NCBI RefSeq assembly: GCF_001428895.1
Contig: NZ_LMJA01000004.1
Location: 164,089 to 228,088, forward strand
Length of the DNA: 64,000 bases
Direction: 5' to 3'
DNA from: Mycobacterium sp. Root265
Lineage (GTDB): Bacteria > Actinomycetota > Actinomycetes > Mycobacteriales > Mycobacteriaceae
Of the stretch, positions 46,455 to 55,662 are shown piece after piece. How positions within the stretch are numbered: position 1 is the first letter of the stretch; each line of letters begins with the position of its first letter. Both the position numbers and the translations under genes were made by a program. Under the pieces are notes generated by a model. The model had not been told where the DNA came from, searched no databases, and saw nothing but the letters and a program-made list of their open reading frames with translations.

Positions 46455-46693
46455 GCACCGTCGTCGTCGACGCCGTCGAGCACCTCGTTCGCGGGATCGT
46501 CGACAACCCCGACGACGTGCGTGTCGACCTGGTGACCAACCGGCGTGGACGCACCGTCGAGGTGCACGTACATCCCGATGACCTGGGCAAGGTCATCGGC
46601 CGCGGCGGACGTACCGCGACTGCGCTGCGCACATTGGTCGCCGGTATCGGTGGCCGTGGGATCCGCGTCGACGTGGTGGACACCGACCAGTAG
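46451..46693 (+). CDS. khpA: KH-domain RNA-binding protein KhpA
   Basis: 80-residue single KH domain with the GxxG loop IGRGGRTA. In other Gram-positive bacteria KhpA acts with KhpB in RNA binding and cell-envelope control. ATG 46451 overlaps the rpsP stop by 4 bp. Position between rpsP and rimM matches Rv2908c. Confidence 0.94.
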   Translation: MSTVVVDAVEHLVRGIVDNPDDVRVDLVTNRRGRTVEVHVHPDDLGKVIGRGGRTATALRTLVAGIGGRGIRVDVVDTDQ

Positions 46694-46712
46694 TAATGGA
46701 CCAGTGGTAATG
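46685..46712 (+). repeat. 14-bp tandem repeat creating a mini-ORF before rimM
   Basis: Two near-identical 14-base units, 46685-46698 and 46699-46712, differ at one base. The first contains the khpA stop, the second ends with the rimM ATG. ATG at 46696 opens a four-codon ORF (MDQW) whose TAA overlaps the rimM start as TAATG. Confidence 0.7.
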
Positions 46713-47237
46713 GAGCTGGTCATCGGGCGGGTCGCCAAGGCACACGGTGTCACCGGCGAGGTCGTCGTCGACGTCCGCACCGATGATCCGGCGGGGCGAT
46801 TCGCCGCCGGATCGGTGCTCCGCGGGCGCAAACCCCGCGGGGGACCGGAGCGCAACTTCGTCATCGACACCGTCCGCGAGCACGGTGGCCGACTGCTGGT
46901 GCGTCTCAACGGCGTCGGCGACCGCAATGCCGCCAACGAACTCCGTGGCACCCTTTTCCTGGTCGAATCCGGGGATCTGCCCCCCATCGAGGATCCCGAC
47001 GAGTTCTACGATCACCAGCTCGAGGGCCTGGCCGTGCGCACCGTCGCCGGCGAGGCCCTCGGCACGGTGACCGAGGTGCTGCACACCGCGGCCGGCGAAC
47101 TGCTGTCGATCAAGCGGCCCGACGGCGCCGAACTGCTGGTGCCGTTCGTCAGTGCCATCGTCACCGCGGTGTCGCTGGCCGAGGGCACCATCGACATCGA
47201 TCCGCCCGACGGTCTGCTCAACCTCGAAGACCTGTAG
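46710..47237 (+). CDS. rimM: ribosome maturation factor RimM
   Basis: 175-residue 30S assembly factor binding S19. N-terminal RimM barrel with [17 protein letters not shown], then the PRC-barrel domain with [13 protein letters not shown] and [10 protein letters not shown], ending in the usual [10 protein letters not shown]. The ATG at 46710 is fixed by homology and overlaps the stop of a mini-ORF. Followed 7 bp later by trmD. Confidence 0.96.
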   Translation: MELVIGRVAKAHGVTGEVVVDVRTDDPAGRFAAGSVLRGRKPRGGPERNFVIDTVREHGGRLLVRLNGVGDRNAANELRGTLFLVESGDLPPIEDPDEFYDHQLEGLAVRTVAGEALGTVTEVLHTAAGELLSIKRPDGAELLVPFVSAIVTAVSLAEGTIDIDPPDGLLNLEDL

Positions 47238-47244
47238 GCGCCGC

Positions 47245-47919
47245 ATGCGGATCGACGTCGTCACGATCTTCCCGGCCTATCTGGACGCGCTGCAGCAGGC
47301 GTTGCCGGGCAAGGCGATTCAGTCCGGCATCGTCGAACTCGGCGTGCACGATCTGCGTGAGTGGACCCATGACGTGCACCGGTCGGTGGACGATTCGCCC
47401 TACGGCGGTGGGCCCGGCATGGTCATGAAAGCCCCGGTGTGGGGTGCTGCGCTCGATGACATCTGTTCGCCGGACACCCTTCTGGTGGTGCCGACGCCGG
47501 CGGGCCGGCCGTTCACCCAGGCCACCGCGCAACGCTGGAGCGCCGAGGCCCATCTGGTGTTCGCGTGCGGACGCTACGAGGGCATCGATCAGCGGGTCGC
47601 CGACGATGCGGCCCGGCGGATGCGGGTCGAAGAGGTGTCCATCGGCGATTACGTGCTGGCCGGTGGTGAGTCGGCGGTCCTGGTGATGGTCGAGGCCGTG
47701 GTGCGTCTGTTACCCGAGGTGCTCGGCAATCCGGCGTCGCACCAAGACGATTCGCATTCCAACGGTCTGCTGGAGGGCCCCAGTTACACCAGGCCGCCGG
47801 TGTGGCGCGAGCTGGAGGTGCCACCGGTGCTGCTGTCCGGGGACCACGCCAAGATCGATGCCTGGCGCCACGAACAGTCTTTGCAGCGGACCCGCGAGCG
47901 CCGCCCGGATCTGCTCTAG
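47245..47919 (+). CDS. trmD: tRNA (guanine37-N1)-methyltransferase TrmD
   Basis: 224-residue SPOUT-class knotted methyltransferase forming m1G37 in tRNA. Motifs: [32 protein letters not shown] and [11 protein letters not shown] (SAM-binding knot), and the C-terminal YTRPPVWR. Its stop overlaps by 4 bp the stop region of the converging lppW. Confidence 0.97.
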   Translation: MRIDVVTIFPAYLDALQQALPGKAIQSGIVELGVHDLREWTHDVHRSVDDSPYGGGPGMVMKAPVWGAALDDICSPDTLLVVPTPAGRPFTQATAQRWSAEAHLVFACGRYEGIDQRVADDAARRMRVEEVSIGDYVLAGGESAVLVMVEAVVRLLPEVLGNPASHQDDSHSNGLLEGPSYTRPPVWRELEVPPVLLSGDHAKIDAWRHEQSLQRTRERRPDLL

Positions 47920-48857
47920 ATACTCCCGCCGGGGAAGATCGTCTGCACCGCGTCGGTGATGGTCTGGCGTGCAACCTCGGCGCCGGCCGGCTGCATCGAG
48001 CTGATGGCCATCACATAGCGCCGCTCCGGGCCCACCACACCGGTGGACAGATGCATCCAGTCCGAGCCGATACAGCACATCCAGCCCTGCTTGACCGCGA
48101 CCGGCTCGGCGAACAGCCCCTCCGGGATGCCGAACCGCTGCGGGTAGACACCGCCGGGCACCATGCCGTCGGGTGCGGTCGGCGTCGACTGCGCCAGGTT
48201 GGACACGATGATGCTGGCGCGCTCGGACGGCAGCCCGCCGGTACCGGCCAGCAGCATGTCGTAGTAGCGCACCAGATCGGTCACCGTGCTGATGGTGTTG
48301 AACCAGCGGCCGTTGTTCGGGGCGCGCGTCGAGCCGAGTCCGTAGCGGTCGACGACCCGGTTGATGATCGCGCTGCCGCCGCTGCGGTTCCAGAACACCT
48401 CGGCGGCACTGTCATCGGAGGACCGCAGCATCACGTCGAGCATGCTGCGATCCTCGGGGCTCAGCGAGGTCTGTCCGTTGGCCTCCTGCAGCAGCAGGTC
48501 GTCGGCGATGAAGAGCTTGACCACCGAGGCGATCGCGATGGTGTTGTTGCGGCCGTTGGTGACGAGCTCGCCGGTGTTGCGGTCCAGCACCGCCACCGTG
48601 ATGTCGGCACCGGCGTCGGCGGCCTCGGCGGTGGCCTGCACCTCGCGGGCCTTCAGCCCCTCGAACGTCCCGGACGGGCGCTCGGGCGGCGCTTCGGGCA
48701 GGGGAGCGGCGGAGCCCAGCGGCGCGACGACGGTCAGTTGGGGCGCGTCGGGCGGTGGCGGCGGGCTGCCGTACACCTTCGCCTCGCACCCGGAGATCGT
48801 GGCAGCCGTACACACAGCCGCCACGGCCACCGTCAGAAACTTCGACGGCCGCGGCAT
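47916..48857 (-). CDS. lppW: lipoprotein LppW, serine beta-lactamase-like domain
   Basis: 313 residues with a signal peptide and lipobox TISGC (Cys about 24), then a Pro-rich tether and a class A beta-lactamase/DD-peptidase-like domain (about 85-313). SVVK gives the SxxK nucleophile pair and [11 protein letters not shown] aligns with the second-motif region, whereas the KTG box appears replaced by KQGWMCC, so hydrolase activity is doubtful. The position between trmD and rplS on the opposite strand matches Rv2905. Confidence 0.9.
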   Translation of the reverse strand: MPRPSKFLTVAVAAVCTAATISGCEAKVYGSPPPPPDAPQLTVVAPLGSAAPLPEAPPERPSGTFEGLKAREVQATAEAADAGADITVAVLDRNTGELVTNGRNNTIAIASVVKLFIADDLLLQEANGQTSLSPEDRSMLDVMLRSSDDSAAEVFWNRSGGSAIINRVVDRYGLGSTRAPNNGRWFNTISTVTDLVRYYDMLLAGTGGLPSERASIIVSNLAQSTPTAPDGMVPGGVYPQRFGIPEGLFAEPVAVKQGWMCCIGSDWMHLSTGVVGPERRYVMAISSMQPAGAEVARQTITDAVQTIFPGGSI

Positions 48858-49167
48858 GCGTTCCTCCAGGGGTCATGGGGGCGGGGGGTCCCGGCCACGA
48901 TGTCGGAACGTCTACCCCTGATACCAGTAGGGTAACCACCGTCGACCACCCGCGCGCGCCCCGGCTGGGGGCGGCGTTTCGCGGTCGACCGGTGCTCAGG
49001 GCGACGATTTCGCCTCATGCGCCGCGTCTGGCACAATTGAGCAGTTGTCTGCGCAGGTTCACCCCTGCTGCCTGACGAACACAGTCAGATCCGCCCGAAT
49101 ACGTCGGTTCGGCAGCGCGTCACCGCGCAGCCCATGAAGAGCCGCCAACAGCAAGGAAGAGTCACCG
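48858..49167. other. 310-bp intergenic region between lppW and rplS
   Basis: Divergent region without a supportable gene. It holds the lppW promoter side and, for rplS, a -10-like CTGGCACAAT at 49028-49037 that closely resembles the rpsP promoter core. The remaining about 130 bases form the rplS leader, with AAGGAAGAG near 49155 as ribosome-binding site. No RNA gene was recognised. Confidence 0.5.
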
Positions 49168-49509
49168 ATGAACACGCTTGACTTCGTCGACAAGGCGTCG
49201 CTGCGCGACGACATCCCGGCATTCGGCCCCGGCGACACCGTCAACGTGCACGTCAAGGTGATCGAGGGTTCCAAGGAGCGCATCCAGGTCTTCAAGGGTG
49301 TCGTGCTGCGCCGCCAGAACGGTGGGATCAGCGAGACCTTCACCGTCCGCAAGGAGAGCTACGGCGTCGGCGTCGAGCGGACCTTCCCGGTGCACTCGCC
49401 CAACATCGACCACATCGACGTCGTGACCCGCGGTGACGTGCGTCGCGCCAAGCTGTACTACCTGCGCGATCTGCGTGGCAAGAAGGCGAAGATCAAGGAG
49501 AAGCGCTGA
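49168..49509 (+). CDS. rplS: 50S ribosomal protein L19
   Basis: 113-residue L19 with [28 protein letters not shown], the [13 protein letters not shown] segment and the basic end [11 protein letters not shown]. It sits at the 30S-50S interface. The ATG follows a good ribosome-binding site. It is followed 85 bp later by lepB. Confidence 0.98.
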   Translation: MNTLDFVDKASLRDDIPAFGPGDTVNVHVKVIEGSKERIQVFKGVVLRRQNGGISETFTVRKESYGVGVERTFPVHSPNIDHIDVVTRGDVRRAKLYYLRDLRGKKAKIKEKR

Positions 49510-49594
49510 CGCTGATCGTGTCAGGTGCTCGCACCACGACACGCTCGCTCAGGCTGTCAGGCTGGTCCCCAGCCTCGCTGGCTACCCTGATGCC

Positions 49595-50422
49595 GTGACC
49601 GACGACGCCGAGGACTCCGCTCCCGCTGAAACCGCCGAACCCGCCACCGGATCGGACACAGCAGCGGAGCAGGAGCCGCAGAAGAAGCGTGGCGCGCTGC
49701 GCGAAGGCGCCATCCTGGTCACCATCGCGCTGGTCCTCTACTACGTGATGCTCACCTTCGTGGCGCGTCCGTATCTGATTCCCTCGGAATCGATGGAACC
49801 CACGCTGCACGGCTGCCCCGGCTGCGTCGGTGACCGGATCATGGTGGACAAGCTCACCTACCGGTTCACCGAGCCCGAGCCCGGCGACGTCGTCGTGTTC
49901 AAGGGCCCGCCGGCCTGGAACGTCGGCTACAAGTCGATCCGTTCCGACAACCCCGCCATCAAACTGGTGCAGGACGCGCTGTCCTTCGTCGGATTCGTGC
50001 CGCCCGACGAGAACGACCTCGTCAAGCGGGTCATCGCGGTCGGTGGACAGACCGTGCAGTGCCGTGCCGACACCGGCCTGACCGTCGACGGCAAGAAGCT
50101 CGTCGAACCGTATCTGGACTCGGTCACCATGAACGCCGACACCGAGGTCTATCCGTGCCTGGGCAATGAGTTCGGCCCGGTCAAGGTGCCCGAGGACAAG
50201 CTGTGGGTGATGGGCGACAACCGCACCCACTCGGCCGACTCGCGGTCGCGTTGCACCAACCTGCCCGGCGACGCCCAGCGCGGGCTGCTGTGCACCGGTG
50301 ACCCGGAGGCCGGCACCGTGCCCGTCGACAACGTGATCGGCAAGGCCCGTTTCATCGCCTGGCCGCCGTCGCGCTGGGGTGGCGTGAGCAGCACCAACCC
50401 CCAGACGGCATCGGCCGATTAG
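49595..50422 (+). CDS. lepB: signal peptidase I
   Basis: 275-residue membrane serine protease cleaving Sec and Tat signal peptides. An acidic cytoplasmic tail (about 1-35), one TM helix ([17 protein letters not shown], about 37-58), catalytic Ser in IPSESMEPT (about 65) and Lys in [10 protein letters not shown] (about 143), then the [12 protein letters not shown] box. The GTG at 49595 is the first start that gives the known acidic N-tail without overlapping rplS. Confidence 0.96.
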   Translation: MTDDAEDSAPAETAEPATGSDTAAEQEPQKKRGALREGAILVTIALVLYYVMLTFVARPYLIPSESMEPTLHGCPGCVGDRIMVDKLTYRFTEPEPGDVVVFKGPPAWNVGYKSIRSDNPAIKLVQDALSFVGFVPPDENDLVKRVIAVGGQTVQCRADTGLTVDGKKLVEPYLDSVTMNADTEVYPCLGNEFGPVKVPEDKLWVMGDNRTHSADSRSRCTNLPGDAQRGLLCTGDPEAGTVPVDNVIGKARFIAWPPSRWGGVSSTNPQTASAD

Positions 50423-50433
50423 GAGTTCCGGCG

Positions 50434-51153
50434 TTGCCGGCGAGTTGGCCCCCCAGAACAGTGATCCGCAGGTCCGGCCTGCGGACCCTGGAGTCCGCGC
50501 TGTACCGCAACGGCCTCGGCCCGGTGGCCGGTGTCGATGAGGTCGGCCGCGGCGCCTGCGCCGGGCCGCTGGTGGTGGCATCCTGCGTACTGGGCCCCAA
50601 CCGCCTGACCAGCCTTGCCGCGCTGGACGATTCGAAGAAGCTCAACGAAGCCGAGCGGGAACGGCTGTTCCCGCTGATCCGCCGGTACGCGCTGGCCTAC
50701 CACGTGGTGTTCATCCCGTCGGTCGAGGTGGACCGCCGCGGTGTGCATCACGCGAACATCGAAGGGATGCGCCGGGCGGTGGCGGGACTGCCGCTGCGGC
50801 CCGGGTACGTGCTCTCCGACGGCTTCCGGGTACCGGGGCTGCCGATGCCGTCGCTACCGGTGATCGGCGGCGACGCGGCGGCGGCCTGTATCGCGGCGGC
50901 CAGCGTGCTGGCCAAGGTGAGCAGGGACCGGCTGATGGTCGCGATGGAGACCGAACATCCCGGATACGGCTTCGCCGAGCACAAGGGCTACAGCACGCCG
51001 GTGCACATGGCCGCGCTGGAGGAGCGGGGCCCGTGCAGCGAGCACCGCTATTCCTTTGCGAATGTGCGACGGGTTGCGGGATCGGTGCAACGTGGCGCAG
51101 CGGTGTGGGGAATGATGGAGACCAACCTAGACGAAGGACAGCAGAGCAGATGA
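50434..51153 (+). CDS. rnhB: ribonuclease HII
   Basis: 239-residue RNase HII removing ribonucleotides from DNA. Acidic active-site residues lie in [13 protein letters not shown] (Asp35, Glu36), LSDGF (about 128) and the KVSRDRLM region. TTG 50434 is chosen: AGGAG lies about 8 bases upstream and the [11 protein letters not shown] start matches mycobacterial RnhB. The stop overlaps the next ATG (ATGA). Confidence 0.96.
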   Translation: MPASWPPRTVIRRSGLRTLESALYRNGLGPVAGVDEVGRGACAGPLVVASCVLGPNRLTSLAALDDSKKLNEAERERLFPLIRRYALAYHVVFIPSVEVDRRGVHHANIEGMRRAVAGLPLRPGYVLSDGFRVPGLPMPSLPVIGGDAAAACIAAASVLAKVSRDRLMVAMETEHPGYGFAEHKGYSTPVHMAALEERGPCSEHRYSFANVRRVAGSVQRGAAVWGMMETNLDEGQQSR

Positions 51154-51455
51154 GTGCCGAGGATCTCGAAAAGTACGAAACCGAGATGGAGCTCTCGCTG
51201 TACCGCGAGTACAAGGACATCGTCGGACAGTTCAGCTACGTGGTGGAGACCGAACGCCGGTTCTATCTGGCCAACAGCGTCGAGATGGTGCCCCGCAACG
51301 CGGACGGTGAGGTCTACTTCGAGCTGCGTCTCGCCGACGCCTGGGTGTGGGACATGTACCGCCCGGCCCGCTTCGTCAAACAGGTCCGGGTCATCACCTT
51401 CAAGGACGTCAACATCGAAGAGGTCGAGAAGCCCGAACTGCGGCTGCCCGACTGA
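51150..51455 (+). CDS. DUF2469 family protein
   Basis: 101-residue conserved actinobacterial protein (Rv2901c position). It is highly acidic and begins [20 protein letters not shown], with [12 protein letters not shown] and [14 protein letters not shown]. No catalytic motif is recognised. It is coupled to rnhB by a 4-bp overlap, and a hairpin at 51464-51487 follows. Confidence 0.93.
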   Translation: MSAEDLEKYETEMELSLYREYKDIVGQFSYVVETERRFYLANSVEMVPRNADGEVYFELRLADAWVWDMYRPARFVKQVRVITFKDVNIEEVEKPELRLPD

Positions 51456-51463
51456 CGGGTCAC

Positions 51464-51487
51464 GGGCAATGAGCTGATTCATTGCCC
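51464..51487 (+). terminator. hairpin after DUF2469 gene
   Basis: GGGCAATGA (51464-51472) and TCATTGCCC (51479-51487) form a perfect 9-bp stem with a 6-base loop, starting 9 bases after the stop codon. No T tract follows. It probably ends the rplS-lepB-rnhB transcript. Confidence 0.6.
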
Positions 51488-51661
51488 ATCCGGTGCCGGT
51501 GTTTTCGCTACCCGGCGCCATTCTTGGCGTGGTTGCGCCATATATGGGCCGTACCCGGCGATGCCCGAGCGCTGCCGAAAAGTGTTTGCCCACAGCCTGG
51601 TTCGCAACATTTGCGATCGCGTCGTCACGTATGACCGACAACGTGAGCTGACGCACAGTGC

Positions 51662-51692
51662 TTGAAAACCTTTGCGCTTCTGTGTTTATCGT
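51662..51692 (+). promoter_or_regulatory. candidate promoter of the CapBC operon
   Basis: In the 299-bp gap before the operon, TTGAAA at 51662-51667 and TATCGT at 51687-51692 resemble -35 and -10 elements with a 19-base spacer. This stretch (about 51650-51740) is visibly more A/T-rich than its surroundings. Confidence 0.35.
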
Positions 51693-51754
51693 GGCGTAAC
51701 ACCAACGAATTCGGCCCGTATCAATCGATTTCGCCGTTCTGGAGGTGAAGCACT

Positions 51755-51856
51755 GTGCACTTTTCTGTATCTCGACCAGGTGCAATGCAGGGGACAGCGT
51801 CGTTCCGGGTGCTGCGGCCACGCCGACACGGTGTGAAAGCAGGTATGCATTGGTGA
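51755..51856 (+). CDS. 33-residue small ORF, translationally coupled to the next gene
   Basis: GTG 51755 is preceded by GGAGG at 51741-51745 with a 9-base spacer, the best ribosome-binding site in the region. It encodes 33 residues, basic in the middle (RVLRPRRHGVK) and ending MHW. Its TGA overlaps the GTG of the large membrane protein as GTGA, whereas that large gene has no good ribosome-binding site of its own. It may be a leader peptide controlling operon translation or a genuine small protein. No homologue is known to me. Confidence 0.6.
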   Translation: MHFSVSRPGAMQGTASFRVLRPRRHGVKAGMHW

Positions 51857-53979
51857 GCGTGGCGATCCCGGCCCGGCAAGCGCACGAGCAGACGCCGGGT
51901 CCGGAACCGGATCCACATATCCATCGATTTCCGAGAACACGATTACTGAGCGGGGTCGGCGCGATGCCGACCTTTTTGCTGTTGGTGTCACTGTTGTCGG
52001 CCGCGACGCTGTTGTTGTTGCGGGCGCCGGTCGCACCGCAGGTTCCCGATACCCTGCCCGGAGAGCTCCGGGCCGAGGCCAACCGTGTGGCAACCGCCTA
52101 CCTCGCGCCGGCGGACCAGCTGGCCAGTACCGCCGCGACCGATCACCTGGCGATCGCGTCCAAGAAACGCGGGGCGCTGCTGCGGCTTTCCCGTGCCAAC
52201 CCCGACGTCGACGGCCTGGCCCTGATCGACCGGGCGACGGGCAAGGTGCTGACCAAGCGGGGCGACTCCATGTCGGTTCCCGCGGTGCTGCCCGCACCGC
52301 AGGACGGCCCGGCAGTGAGCATCATCGATGACGATCTGGTGGTGGCGATCCCGGTCTCGACGGACCGGACCCTGATCGGCTCGCTGTCGGCACGGCCACC
52401 GCGGCTGCCCGGCGCGCCGCCGGGGCAACGTGTCCTCATCACCGGCAGCGACGGTGCGATGCTCGCCGAGTCCACCGGTCGTCCCGTCGTGCCGCCCGCA
52501 CTGGTCCAATCGGTCGCCGGCACCACCGCCCGTGGTGAATCCGGTTTCTCCGTGGATGATTCCCGTCTCGCGGAATCATCCAGCGGGGGGATCCTCGCCG
52601 TTCCGGGCAGGGCGCAGGCGTTGCCGGATCCGGTGGCGGTCGTCGGTGGGGTGCCGCTGCACGGCGTTGCCGAGCGCAGCGGCCTGTCGGCGCTCATCGC
52701 ACGGAACGTACCGGTCACCTCCAGCGCGATGACGAGTCCGGGACGCGTCGCGGCCATCGCGGTCGCCTCGGGGGGTGTCCTCGCGTTCATCCTGCTGCAG
52801 CTGTTGCTCGTCCGGCCGGTCCGGCGGTTGCGCCGCGATGTCGATCGGGTGGTCGCCGATGTCGACGCCGCCCGCGAGCCCACCGCCGGCATCCGCCGAT
52901 CGAGGCTGCGTCAGGTCGATCGCATCGCCCGGTCCGCGGCGCAGCTACCGCTGACCGTCGACAAACACATCCCCAAACGCCGGCTCGCGATTCCCGGCAC
53001 CGCCCTCCACGTCCTGGTGGGCACGCTTTTCATCGCTGCGCTGGGACTGGGTTTCGCATCGATCGGCGCGCACGAATCGGCCCGCACCGATGCGCTCACC
53101 GAACGCAGCAGAACCATGCTGGAGAAGACCGCGGGCGCCCTGGAGGGCACCCTCACCGAGGGGCTGGCTGCGGTGCAGGCCGCTGCGGTGCCGAAAATCG
53201 GTGAGGTCGATTCCGACTGGGCCCATGTGGTCACCGAGTTGCATGCCACCCGTCCGATCTTCCGCTCGGTGTACGTGCGGGACGCGGCGCAGCACATCGT
53301 GGCAGTCGCCGGTGAGGCACCACAGGCCGATGCCGCGCCGTCGGCACCATTGGCGCAACTCAACACCTCGGGGCCGGAGCCGATCCTCACCGCGGCCGAA
53401 CGCACCCACGACGGGCGCTTCACGGTGGTCGCCGAGTACGACGCGCGGGCCCTGAACAATGTGCTGCGCAGCGCCGACAGCCCGACCGAGGTGTACGACG
53501 ACGGGTCCCGTACGGTGCTGGGCTCCGACGGCTACATCTCGTTCAGCCCACTCGATGACCCGGTGTTGCGGCGCAACGCTTCCGAGGCAGGCGTGGCGGC
53601 GCATGCCGCCGTGCAGGACGTCGCCGGTGCCGAACAACTGGTCGCCGGTCAGCGCATCGGCCGGTCCGAGGCGACCGCTGCGCTCGGATGGACCGTGCTG
53701 CAGCACCGCGAGGTCACCGCCGCGCGCTACACTGTCGATCCCGTCGGACGCGCCGCGACCGTTGTTATCGGCGCCACCGCACTGGTGGCGGTGGGGCTGC
53801 TGCTGTGGAGTCACAACGCGATCGTCGGGCCGCTCGGACGGGTGCACCACTGGCTCACCGGAATCGTGGCCTCACCGAAGGACCGTCCCGCCGCCGGGCC
53901 GCCGCCGCGACGCCTCGACGAGGTCGGTGCGGTGATGGCCGGGCTCAACCACTGCATGAATCGGGGTGATCGACGATGA
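51853..53979 (+). CDS. four-TM membrane protein with duplicated extracellular sensor-like domains
   Basis: 708 residues with a repeated plan: TM1 (about 35-57), exported domain 1 (about 60-298), TM2 (about 299-320), HAMP-like basic linker (RPVRRLRRDVDRVVADVDAA), TM3 (about 384-406), exported domain 2 (about 407-632), TM4 (about 634-653), and a HAMP-like end (VGPLGRVHHWLTG). Both exported domains look like Cache/PAS-type sensor domains (inferred). No kinase, cyclase or other output domain follows. GTG 51853 is chosen for its GTGA coupling with the small ORF. It overlaps capB by 4 bp, so it likely senses or scaffolds polymer synthesis. Confidence 0.75.
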   Translation: MSVAIPARQAHEQTPGPEPDPHIHRFPRTRLLSGVGAMPTFLLLVSLLSAATLLLLRAPVAPQVPDTLPGELRAEANRVATAYLAPADQLASTAATDHLAIASKKRGALLRLSRANPDVDGLALIDRATGKVLTKRGDSMSVPAVLPAPQDGPAVSIIDDDLVVAIPVSTDRTLIGSLSARPPRLPGAPPGQRVLITGSDGAMLAESTGRPVVPPALVQSVAGTTARGESGFSVDDSRLAESSSGGILAVPGRAQALPDPVAVVGGVPLHGVAERSGLSALIARNVPVTSSAMTSPGRVAAIAVASGGVLAFILLQLLLVRPVRRLRRDVDRVVADVDAAREPTAGIRRSRLRQVDRIARSAAQLPLTVDKHIPKRRLAIPGTALHVLVGTLFIAALGLGFASIGAHESARTDALTERSRTMLEKTAGALEGTLTEGLAAVQAAAVPKIGEVDSDWAHVVTELHATRPIFRSVYVRDAAQHIVAVAGEAPQADAAPSAPLAQLNTSGPEPILTAAERTHDGRFTVVAEYDARALNNVLRSADSPTEVYDDGSRTVLGSDGYISFSPLDDPVLRRNASEAGVAAHAAVQDVAGAEQLVAGQRIGRSEATAALGWTVLQHREVTAARYTVDPVGRAATVVIGATALVAVGLLLWSHNAIVGPLGRVHHWLTGIVASPKDRPAAGPPPRRLDEVGAVMAGLNHCMNRGDRR

Positions 53980-55163
53980 CCTTTCTCTTCAGCTTCTACC
54001 TGACCGGCTGCCTTGCCATGCTGGTCGCCGGCCTCGCCGAACAACGCGCGCATCACAAGAGCCTGCACAGCATCCCGCATCGGATCGTGATCAACGGGAT
54101 CCGCGGCAAGAGTTCGATCACCCGGCTGTGTGCCGGTGCGCTGCGCGGCGGCGGGGTCACCACGGTCGCCAAGACCACCGGCACCGCAGCACGTTTCATC
54201 GGGCCCGACGGTGTCGACGAACCCATCTACCGCAAATTCAACCTGGCCAATGTGATCGAACAGGTGGCGATCGTGCGCCGTGCGGCGGCTTTCCGGCCCG
54301 AAGCGCTCGTCATCGAATGCATGGCGGTGCTGCCGGACCTGCAGGAGATCAACGAGCGCAAGCTGATTCACTCGACGATCTGCGTCATCTGCAATGTGCG
54401 GGAGGATCATCTGGCCGAGATGGGGCCGACGTTGCCGGATATCGCGCGTTCGTTGTCGCGGTCGATGCCGACCGGCGGGGTGTGCGTCACCGCGGAGAAG
54501 GAGCAGATCGCGGTGCTGCGCGAGGAGGCGCGACGGCGGAAGTGCGAACTGATCCAGGTCGACGCCGACGAGATCGACGACGAGACGGTCGCCATGTTCC
54601 CCTTCATCACGTTCAAGGAGAACATCGCGATCGCGCTCGCGGTGGCAGGAATGTGCGGCATAGAGCGGGAATCGGCCCTGCAGGGCATGATCACCTCGCC
54701 ACCTGACCCGGGCACCGTCGCCGTGGACGACTACGAGGTGGACGGTCGGCGGCTGTCGTTCGCGAACCTGTTCGCCGCGAACGACCCGTCATCGACCCTG
54801 ATGAACATCGAGCAACTCACCGACCGCGGCCTCATCGATCGTCCGCTCAACATCGTGATCAACTGCCGGCCGGACCGGGTCGAGCGCAACGGTCAGATGG
54901 GGGCGCTCACCGGGGCGCTGGAACCCGACAGAATCATCCTGATCGGCGAGCCGACGCGCTCGGCTCGTGTCACCGTTCCACCCGAATTGACGGACAAGAT
55001 CAGGGATTTCGGGAGTCGGCCGGACTACGACGACCTGTTGGGCGATGTGCTGACCGAGAACGGCAGTGGATCTGTCATCACCATCGGCAACATCCACGGT
55101 CAGGGCGAGGTGTTGCTCGAGCATGTCCGGAAGCTCCCACGAGCCATGGAGGATGCATGCTGA
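53976..55163 (+). CDS. capB: CapB/PgsB-like poly-gamma-glutamate synthase ligase
   Basis: 395 residues. A short N-terminal membrane segment (FLFSFYLTGCLAMLVAG) is followed by a Mur-ligase-like ATPase domain: P-loop INGIRGKSS (about 40-47), KTTGTAARFIGPDG, NVREDHLAEMGPT, and PLNIVINCRPDR in the C-terminal part. These are the features of CapB/PgsB, which activates and adds glutamate to a gamma-linked polyglutamate chain. Overlaps both neighbours (ATGA with the sensor gene; 7 bp with capC). The polymer product in this organism is unknown. Confidence 0.88.
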   Translation: MTFLFSFYLTGCLAMLVAGLAEQRAHHKSLHSIPHRIVINGIRGKSSITRLCAGALRGGGVTTVAKTTGTAARFIGPDGVDEPIYRKFNLANVIEQVAIVRRAAAFRPEALVIECMAVLPDLQEINERKLIHSTICVICNVREDHLAEMGPTLPDIARSLSRSMPTGGVCVTAEKEQIAVLREEARRRKCELIQVDADEIDDETVAMFPFITFKENIAIALAVAGMCGIERESALQGMITSPPDPGTVAVDDYEVDGRRLSFANLFAANDPSSTLMNIEQLTDRGLIDRPLNIVINCRPDRVERNGQMGALTGALEPDRIILIGEPTRSARVTVPPELTDKIRDFGSRPDYDDLLGDVLTENGSGSVITIGNIHGQGEVLLEHVRKLPRAMEDAC

Positions 55164-55639
55164 ACGGAACTCTCGGGCCCGAGGTCGCGACGATCGCGCT
55201 GGCGATCGGATTGATGTTCGCCTTCGTGTGCTACCTGGTCACCAACTTGTCTCCGGGTGGCATGATCACGCCCGGCTGGTTGGCCGTGACGGTGACCGAA
55301 GATCCACGCAAGGTGATCGTCATCGCCGGTGTCACCGTGTTGACCTACCTGTCGACTCTGCTGCTGCAGCGCGGTGTGATCCTCTACGGCAAACGGCTTT
55401 TCGCCGCGGTCATCATGGTGAGCGTCTTGTTCTCCACCGGGCTTTTCCTGTTGGTGTACAACGACTATCCGCTGCTCTTCGTGCATCAGACTCTCGGGTT
55501 CATCATCCCGGGTCTGATCGCCTACCAGCTGGTGCGGCAGCCGCGGCTGGCGACCATCGCCGGCACCACCGCGGTCAGTCTGGCCACCTACGGAGTACTG
55601 GCCAGCGGGATACTGCTCAACCTGGTGCCCACCGGCTGA
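55157..55639 (+). CDS. capC: CapC/PgsC-like membrane subunit
   Basis: 160 residues and about five hydrophobic helices. The segments LSPGGMITPGWLAV, LQRGVILYGKRLFA and HQTLGFIIPGLIAYQL are the typical CapC/PgsC landmarks. CapC forms the membrane synthase with CapB. ATG 55157 is preceded by GGAGG with 4-base spacing and overlaps capB. CapA/PgsA and CapE/PgsE were not found in the window. Confidence 0.88.
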   Translation: MLNGTLGPEVATIALAIGLMFAFVCYLVTNLSPGGMITPGWLAVTVTEDPRKVIVIAGVTVLTYLSTLLLQRGVILYGKRLFAAVIMVSVLFSTGLFLLVYNDYPLLFVHQTLGFIIPGLIAYQLVRQPRLATIAGTTAVSLATYGVLASGILLNLVPTG

Positions 55640-55662
55640 CTCGACAGCGAGGAGACGTTGCA

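Noticed and set aside
51745-51852. GTG 51745 as start of the large sensor-like protein
   Set aside because: Its only ribosome-binding site (GGAGG) overlaps this codon; the site is correctly spaced for the small ORF at 51755 in another frame, and GTG 51853 is coupled to it.
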